Assembly (NCBI GenBank): GCA_033239525.1
Contig: BSYO01000024.1
Span: forward strand, 7,029,991 to 7,093,990
Origin: Nepenthes gracilis
Taxonomy: Eukaryota; Streptophyta; Magnoliopsida; Caryophyllales; Nepenthaceae
DNA length: 64,000 nt
Reading direction: 5' to 3'
The notes below the pieces were generated by a model. That model saw only the letters and a list, made by a program, of their open reading frames with translations. It was not told the DNA's origin and searched no databases. Each line of letters opens with the position of its first letter. The first letter of the stretch is position 1. Positions 58,600 to 64,000 of the stretch are shown piece by piece. Position numbers and translations under genes: made by a program.

Positions 58600-60300
58600 C
58601 CCAAGCTAGTTGGTTGGCATTCCAATTCTCCACCCTTGGGATGTGTACAATCTCGACTTTCTCGAATGCTTGGGCTTAAACCCTCGCCCTAGCCAAGTAC
58701 TTGGCTAGCTTTGGGTTTGTCGCCTCAAAAGTTCCCTACAATTGGTTGACCACTAGCTCTAAATCACTGTAGATAACCGATGTCTTTACCGAGCACCCCT
58801 TTGCGAACCTGAGTCCTATGAGGGCTTCGTATTCCGTGATGTTGTTGGTCACTCGGAATCCGAGTGGCAATGAGTACCTTATCTCCAAGCTATTGGGAGT
58901 CCCGAGAACGATGCCGGCCCAGCTTCCTTCCTATGTGGATGACCATCAACGTGCAAGGTTCATATTGGGGAGCTCACCACGCTTGTATCGCCATCCTGAT
59001 CAGGGGCTCCGAGCGCAGGGGTCATCATTTCAACTATGAAGTACAGGAGAGCTTGGCCCTTCAGGGCCGACCAGGGATGAAATTCTATGTGAAACTCGCC
59101 CAACCTTATGGCCCACTTGACCAGGTGCCTGGATGTCTCTGGCCTCTGTAGGATTCCCTTGAGCGGCTGGTCAGTCAGTATGACAATACGATAGACCTAG
59201 AAGTAAGGCCGCAACTTTCTAGCGGAGTAGATGAGGGCTAAGGCAATCCTTTCAGTGTGAGGACAGCAGGACTCCATGTCTATTAGCACCTTTCTTACGT
59301 AGTACACGGGTCACTGCACGTCTCTCTGCTGACGAATGAGGACTGAGCACAAGGCCGTACCAGATACCACTAGATAGAGGTACAGGTCCTCGCCCTCCAA
59401 AGGTGAGGTCAAGGGGGGAGGGTTGGGGAGGTATTCCTTGAGCTCACAAAATGTTGACTCACACTCAATGGTCCACTGAAGCCTTCACTTTCGTCCCTCT
59501 CAGGGCTTTGAAGAACGATAAGTACTTCTCTACCAATTTGGCTAAGAACCACATGAGGGCGGCGATCCTAACCATGAGCTTTTGGACCTCCCTCATGGTC
59601 CGTGGTGGGCTCATGTCAAGGATGGCTCTTATCTTTTTTGGGTTTGCTTCAATGCAGTGCTAGAACACTATGAAACGTAAAAATTTTTCAGATGTCACCC
59701 AAAATACACACTTAGTCGTATTAAGCTTCATCCTGTCAGCCCAAAGGACTACAAAGGTTTTGGCCATATCGTGCACGTAGTTGTCGGTGGCTCATGTCCA
59801 GACGTGGAATCCAACAGTTGATCGATCCTAGGTAGGGGGAAGCTATCCATTGGGCAAGTTTTGTTCACGTCAATGAAGTTGGTGCACATTTGCCATTTGT
59901 TGCTGCTCCTCTTTACAATGATAACGTTTGATAGCCAGTTTAGGTACTGGACCTCCCTTATAAATCCTACGTCGAGGAGCTTCTTCACTTCCTTATTGCG
60001 ATTAGTTTTTCGATTGAGTGGTTCCTGCGCTTTCGTCGCACTAGTTTGTGATCGGAATCGAGGCCCAACTTTTGAACTATTACTCCAGTAGGGATTCCAA
60101 GCATGTCGGTAGGTATCCATGTGAAAACGTCAAGAGTTTTTCCTGAGGAAGATTATGAGTTGGTCCCGGACCAACGTCAAAATGGAGCTACCAATTTGTA
60201 TGCATTTCTCAGGTTTGCTGGAGTCCAAGGGAACTAACTTTGTTAACTCCCCGGACTAGGCCTGTTTCAACATGGACTCATCGCCGAAGTTCAGGTCCTC
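58600..60300 (-). pseudogene. RT and dual RNase H of E3, catalytic RT palm deleted
   Basis: RT fingers at 59749-60120 (VKKLLDVGFIREVQYLNWLSN, key residues FIREVQY; FIDVNKTCPMDSFPLPRID) run to STSGHE. Near 59790 the sequence jumps to YVHDMAKTF...RMKLNTTKCVFW, so the palm with YVDD is deleted. RNase H follows to about 59150. A second, archaeal-type RNase H (GTPNSLEIRYSLPLGFRV, then TEYEALIGLRFAKG, at about 58700-58930) confirms the Tat lineage. Confidence 0.82.
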
Positions 60301-60559
60301 TGCTGGCCAGCTATGGGGGGCTGAGAGTGACCTGGGACAAGTAACATGTCTGTCCCATCATCTGATCTCCCAGGGCTTCTCCTATCCCGTACGGAGTCAA
60401 GAACTTCACCTTCAAGTGAGGGATTGACGTTACTGTGCTGAAGGTGGTCAGAAATGGTCAGCCCAAAATTGCGTTGTAGACCATGCCCGATCGATGATAA
60501 AGAATGTCAGCGCTCGCGTAGCTATACACGGGTGAGTCCCCATCTTGACTTCAAGCTAG

Positions 60560-60870
60560 ATTTCTCCTTACACGGGCATTGGCTCATTATCCAGGCCATA
60601 TAGAGGGCCCTTGGCTACTATAATTTGGCTCTTTCTTAGTCCAAGTTTAAAAAACACGTCGAGATACAGCAAATTAAGAGTGCTTCCAATATCAATGAAA
60701 ATGCATTTCAATTGGTAGTCTAATATACCATCTAAAACGAGAGCAGATACAACAAGAGGGTCAGAATGACGGGAAGTTACATGAGTCATATCGTCGTCAC
60801 TAAAACTAATGACATCACTCTTAACCCCTACCCTCACTCTCTCACTGTTAGATGCCACCTCGGGTCGATC
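60560..60870 (-). pseudogene. Aspartic protease of E3
   Basis: Open 96-codon frame with DPLVVSALVLDGILDYQL and then FIDIGSTLNLLYLDVFFKLG. The active site reads DIGS where C has DNGS. It continues into LGLRKSQII and YGLDNEPMPV, typical after a Tat protease. Confidence 0.75.
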
Positions 60871-60929
60871 CTAACCGCTGCTCTTAACAAACTTGCTTGA
60901 AATCATGCTGATAATGCCAGCGGTGACAC

Positions 60930-62496
60930 GATTCCTTGGCTACTGCATGGCCTCATTGTCGGACACCTCGAGCGCATGTCCTATGCTTCTTAGGAATCGT
61001 GTAAGGTGCCCCCAGCGAATCAAGCCTTCAATCTCCTTCTGTAGGGTTCGACAGTCTTTAATAGTGTGCCCTAGAGACTGGTGAAAACGGCAGTACTTGG
61101 TTTGATGTCCGGCCTTTGGGTTCTTCGGCGTCTTAGGCCACTTCAGGAACTTCTCGTCCCGCATCTGTATTAGAATGTTTGAGCAAGTGTCCTTCAAGGG
61201 AGTAGGGTCAAGGGCCTGAACTCCTTTCAGACACTCGACTTAGATCATGACTGCTTATGGGGTTCCCGGGAGCGGCTGCCATCTCCATTTCTTTTCTTCC
61301 CCACCATTGGACCTTCCGGTTGCCAATCATCATGTTCAAGACGCTTCGCTTCATTGGCCTCCTTAGCTGCGATGTAGGCCTGAGTAATGGCCTTTACTTT
61401 CGGAAGATTTGTGGGGTGCTGATGCACCAAATACTTGAAGAACTCCCTAGCTGCCAGCGTGGCAATGAAGGCGCTCAGCTTCATCTTGTTGAAGTGTTGG
61501 GGGAGTTGGCGAGCTTCTATAGTGAAACGGTTGAATAACCGCTTCAAGCTCTCCTCGAGCTTCTGGTGGAGACGAACGAGGTGCCAATGATGCTTTTCCT
61601 CCGTCCTACTGAAGGCGAACTAGCAGAAGAAGTAATCGACGAGCTTGTTAAATGATTGGATGAAGTTGGGTCGGAGGCTATGAAACCAGAACCTGGGGTC
61701 CCCCTTGAGCGTCAGAGGGAAATACTGGCACGTGGTGGCCTCGATCACCCCATGGAAGGATAGCAACGTCCGAAAGTAGTCCAAGTGATCCGTTGGATCC
61801 ATACTTCCGTCGTACACATCCAATGTGAGTATCTTGAATTTAAGGGAAAGCGACTGTGCCCAAATATCCATGGTAAACGGCGACCTCCTTAGTTTGAGCA
61901 CCTATTGCCCAGATTCCCCTTTAAACACATGCTGACATATCATCTCCAACTTCTTTTCAATCCGAGGAGTGGACCTGTTCCTCTTGGCGTTGATGAAGTC
62001 CCTAAGCTTGAAATTCCCTAGGGGCATACAGGTCACAGCGGCTACTTGAGCGGGGCGGCCGCATATTGCATGAGCCTTCCCCTCTGGTCACGGGCCTCTT
62101 GTCATTGCCGGAGTTGCAGGGGTTATGCCGCTCTTGGCTTTCCTCCAGTGCTTACCTGCTCGGGGGGCTCTGAGCTAATATCTAGGCCCTACTGCCTGAG
62201 GCTACCTAGGCCCCAATGTTGTCAGGCCTAGTTGTTCTTTCTACTAGGGCCCTCGCCCCATGCCCCCTCCGTCTAGAGGTAGACGCTTGGGGGCCCAGGG
62301 GAGGAACTCTTGTCCATTGCACGCCAACCCGAGCGCACAGTACCTGAAGCATTTGTTTCATGTCACCCACATCGACTGCCAACTTGCGCACATCTAGCTC
62401 TGGCTACTCGCCGGCTCGACTACCCACACAGGTGTCATCACCGTGGGCAGTAATGTCCTTTGCAGGTTCACTGGCTTGCGCTCTGGTATTGACCAT
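60930..62496 (-). pseudogene. Tat gag of E3
   Basis: Starts MVNTRAQASEPAKDITAHGD at 62496. The gag core lies at 61620-61901 (LDVYDGSMDPTDHLDYFRT, QYFPLTLKGDPRFWFHSL). The next block (61245-61547) has RLFNRFTIEARQLPQHFNKM and AITQAYIAAKEANEAKR. The knuckle lies near 61080 (YCRFHQSLGHTIKDCRTL, all ligands present). Frames change between these blocks and a stop interrupts the N-terminus. Of the Tat gags here it is the most complete. Confidence 0.85.
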
Positions 62497-62549
62497 CTTC
62501 TAAACAGGAAGTTGGATTTGGTGACAGGTAGTTAAACTTTTATTATCGT

Positions 62550-62567
62550 TCCCACAAACGGTGACAA
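62550..62567 (-). other. Primer binding site of E3
   Basis: Minus strand ATTGTCACCGTTTGTGGG adjoins the LTR end TGCATTA. Confidence 0.75.
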
Positions 62568-63742
62568 TAATGCATCCCTGGGTCCGGGTTCTCACACAAA
62601 TTAGGAATCCTTCAGATTCTTAGCGTCAGATCAATCTCAAAAAGGTCCAGTCTCCGTACCTTTCAACTTGGGCCCTGTGCACCACAAACTATAAATATTA
62701 GGTCAGATGACGATGGGAGGTTCTCCTTCTATAAACACTCCGATACTTAAGTCAAAAATCTTTCTCTAGGGATGAAAAGATGTAAGCGTAAAGGTAAATG
62801 TGATGAGAATTATATGGGTGCTAGTATACAAAGAGTGTGAATGATTGTGAGAGGAAGCTCTGGCTCCTCTCGTGCACTGCAATGAGTGTTCACTAATATT
62901 GCCAAACTGAAACGCTAATTACAAAGGGAAAAGCGCTTGTTCTTTCTCCTCGTACTTGGGTTCGAAGTTTAGCGCGAGATGGCATTGGAATGCCTCAAGA
63001 ACTTTAGGATGCTACGTTTTAGATCATTCATCTCTCCCCCTTCTCCCTCGTAAGAGAAGGCATATATAGGCCCCCTGAGGGAGGTTTTTGGGCACAGGAA
63101 CTTGTGACAGATGGCCTACTTGGGTTGGATTCGGGGAGCGTCCTTCTCCCCAGTGGAGAATGACCGTCCTTCTCCTCATCTGAACCGTCGAATGTAAAAT
63201 CTGACGGTTCACACGTTTTAAATGGATAATATAACACGGACCGTTCGATTTTAAATTTAATCATTCAAAGCACGTAACCGTCGGATTTTACATTCGACAG
63301 TCCGGATTAAGAGAAGGACGATCCTTCTCCACTAGGGAGAAGGACGCCCCCTCAATCGTACTTGGGTTACCCGGCCGCTGAGATTTGGTGGTGGCCAACG
63401 GTGTCCATTATCGCCTTGCGGTAGCACGAGGACCGTCGTCGGGCGTGACTGCCACTGGCCTAGTTGACCTTTGTTGGGATTAGTTGAACTACTACCAGAC
63501 GGCAAGCGCCGCGGCTCGCCAGAGTTGACTTTATCCCTCATTGACTGACATACTCTAAGCCAGCACCTCCTGCACTACCCACCGGTAACTGTTTCGGGAG
63601 AAACGTGGGAGAATGGCTATTGGACGCCTGTCAAGAGTGAGTAGCGGGCCTTGCTCCAGGTCTCCTTGGTCCCATCGCTTGGGGGGCTTGCCTACCGGTT
63701 GGACCTCGTAGATATCAGCCTATTTCCATATTGGACCCATCA
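62568..63742 (-). repeat. 5' LTR of E3 with inserted MITE
   Basis: 1175 bp, 240 bp longer than the 3' LTR because of the insertion at 63127-63358. A TATA-like CATATATAGG-type element (minus CTATATATG) lies near 63062. Confidence 0.9.
63127..63358. mobile_element. Mutator-like MITE
   Basis: 232 bp with long terminal inverted repeats: the left arm GCGTCCTTCTCCCCAGTGG... pairs with the right arm over about 85 bases per side, leaving a short centre near 63216-63270. It is flanked by TACTTGGGTT at 63117-63126 and 63359-63368. The other E3 LTR has a single CTGGGTT-type site there, i.e. an empty site. A 9-10-bp duplication and long inverted repeats fit a non-autonomous Mutator-type element. No coding capacity. 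Confidence 0.85.
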
Positions 63743-63747
63743 ACCTC

Positions 63748-64000
63748 CTTTCACTTGATTGTAAAATTTGTGCAAGCATGGGGGCTTTTGAGTCCCGGCA
63801 GCGACAAGCAGCCCGTTGCCCTTATATTTTATCATTGAATTTAAATTTAACAATTATAGGCATTTATTATTTTTTTAAATTTAGTTTTATTAAATAAAAA
63901 AGAAGAAGACAATAACTATTAAATTTAAATCTTACCATAGTACGACGTGCTACCCCGCATAACAAAACGTCTCCCACCCCGCACTTCTCGGAATAGGACC
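63748..64000. other. Right flank of E3
   Basis: Short AT-rich sequence beyond the ACCTC duplication. No gene is seen. Confidence 0.5.

Larger units (their letters stand above)
30722..63742 (-). mobile_element. Tat-lineage Ty3/gypsy element E3, stretched to 33 kb by nested insertions
   Basis: LTRs 30722-31656 and 62568-63742 share ends (TGATGGG start, TGCATTA end on the minus strand) and are flanked by ACCTC (30717-30721 and 63743-63747). The right LTR is followed by a TTGTCACCGTTTGTGGG primer site, the left by the TGGGGGGCTAG polypurine tract. Between them lie broken gag, protease, RT, dual RNase H, integrase and the antisense gene. Removing solo LTR B with its contents (36282-53727), solo LTR D2 (55156-57711) and the MITE leaves about 12.8 kb. 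Its coding frames rejoin across B and D2. Confidence 0.9.

Noticed and set aside
63024..63264. Minus-strand frames in the E3 5' LTR
   Set aside because: They cross the MITE inverted repeat and the LTR R region; no protein signature.

Overview
The window looks like repeat-rich nuclear DNA of a flowering plant, probably a eudicot; the species cannot be told. I found no cellular protein-coding gene, rRNA or tRNA. Nearly all recognisable sequence is LTR retrotransposon in various states of decay, with AT-rich spacer between about 9 and 14.7 kb, 21.6 and 22.9 kb, and 28.1 and 30.7 kb.

Layout. (1) 1-4673: minus-strand Tat-lineage Ty3/gypsy element E1, cut by the window edge: 5' LTR, truncated gag, 55-bp tandem array, and an antisense gene on the plus strand. 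(2) 4690-11200: very old chromovirus-type gypsy remnants (a gag joined to integrase, a second gag fragment, two tRNA-Met-type primer sites). (3) 14725-21564: complete but internally deleted Tat element E2 (minus), with LTR pair and AATAT target duplication. (4) 22866-28130: nearly complete Tork/Tnt1-like Ty1/copia element (minus), target duplication AGTGT, the youngest element here. (5) 30722-63742: a third Tat element, E3 (minus, target duplication ACCTC), stretched to 33 kb by insertions. A 2-kb solo LTR (B, 36282-53727) interrupts its antisense gene. Inside B sits a plus-strand Tat element, C (36770-52199, target duplication GAGAG). Inside C's pol is solo LTR D1 (39964-42197). A second copy, D2 (55156-57711), splits E3's integrase, and a Mutator-like MITE (63127-63358) sits in E3's 5' LTR.

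How the parts fit. The four Tat elements share an architecture: LTR, TTGGCGCC-type primer site, gag, protease, RT, RNase H, a second archaeal-type RNase H and integrase on one strand, then tandem repeats, then a gene on the opposite strand that ends near the 3' LTR. Antisense ORFs are known from Tat elements. What stands out here is that all four copies keep an intron just before a coiled-coil exon (phase 0 in the three where the frame can be followed), and that the presumed promoter of this gene holds ACACGTGTC G-boxes and, in E2 and C, arrays of TTGACC W-boxes. All RT genes in the Tat elements have lost or altered the YVDD site, so none looks autonomous.

Other structures worth attention are a nine-copy 457-bp array in C grown from the end of integrase, with a three-unit higher-order repeat, a 39-bp minisatellite with telo-box-like cores shared by C and E2, and palindromic W-box clusters in the copia LTRs whose number differs between the two LTRs. 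Boundaries given to the base rest on paired LTRs and target duplications read by eye; decayed coding regions are approximate.
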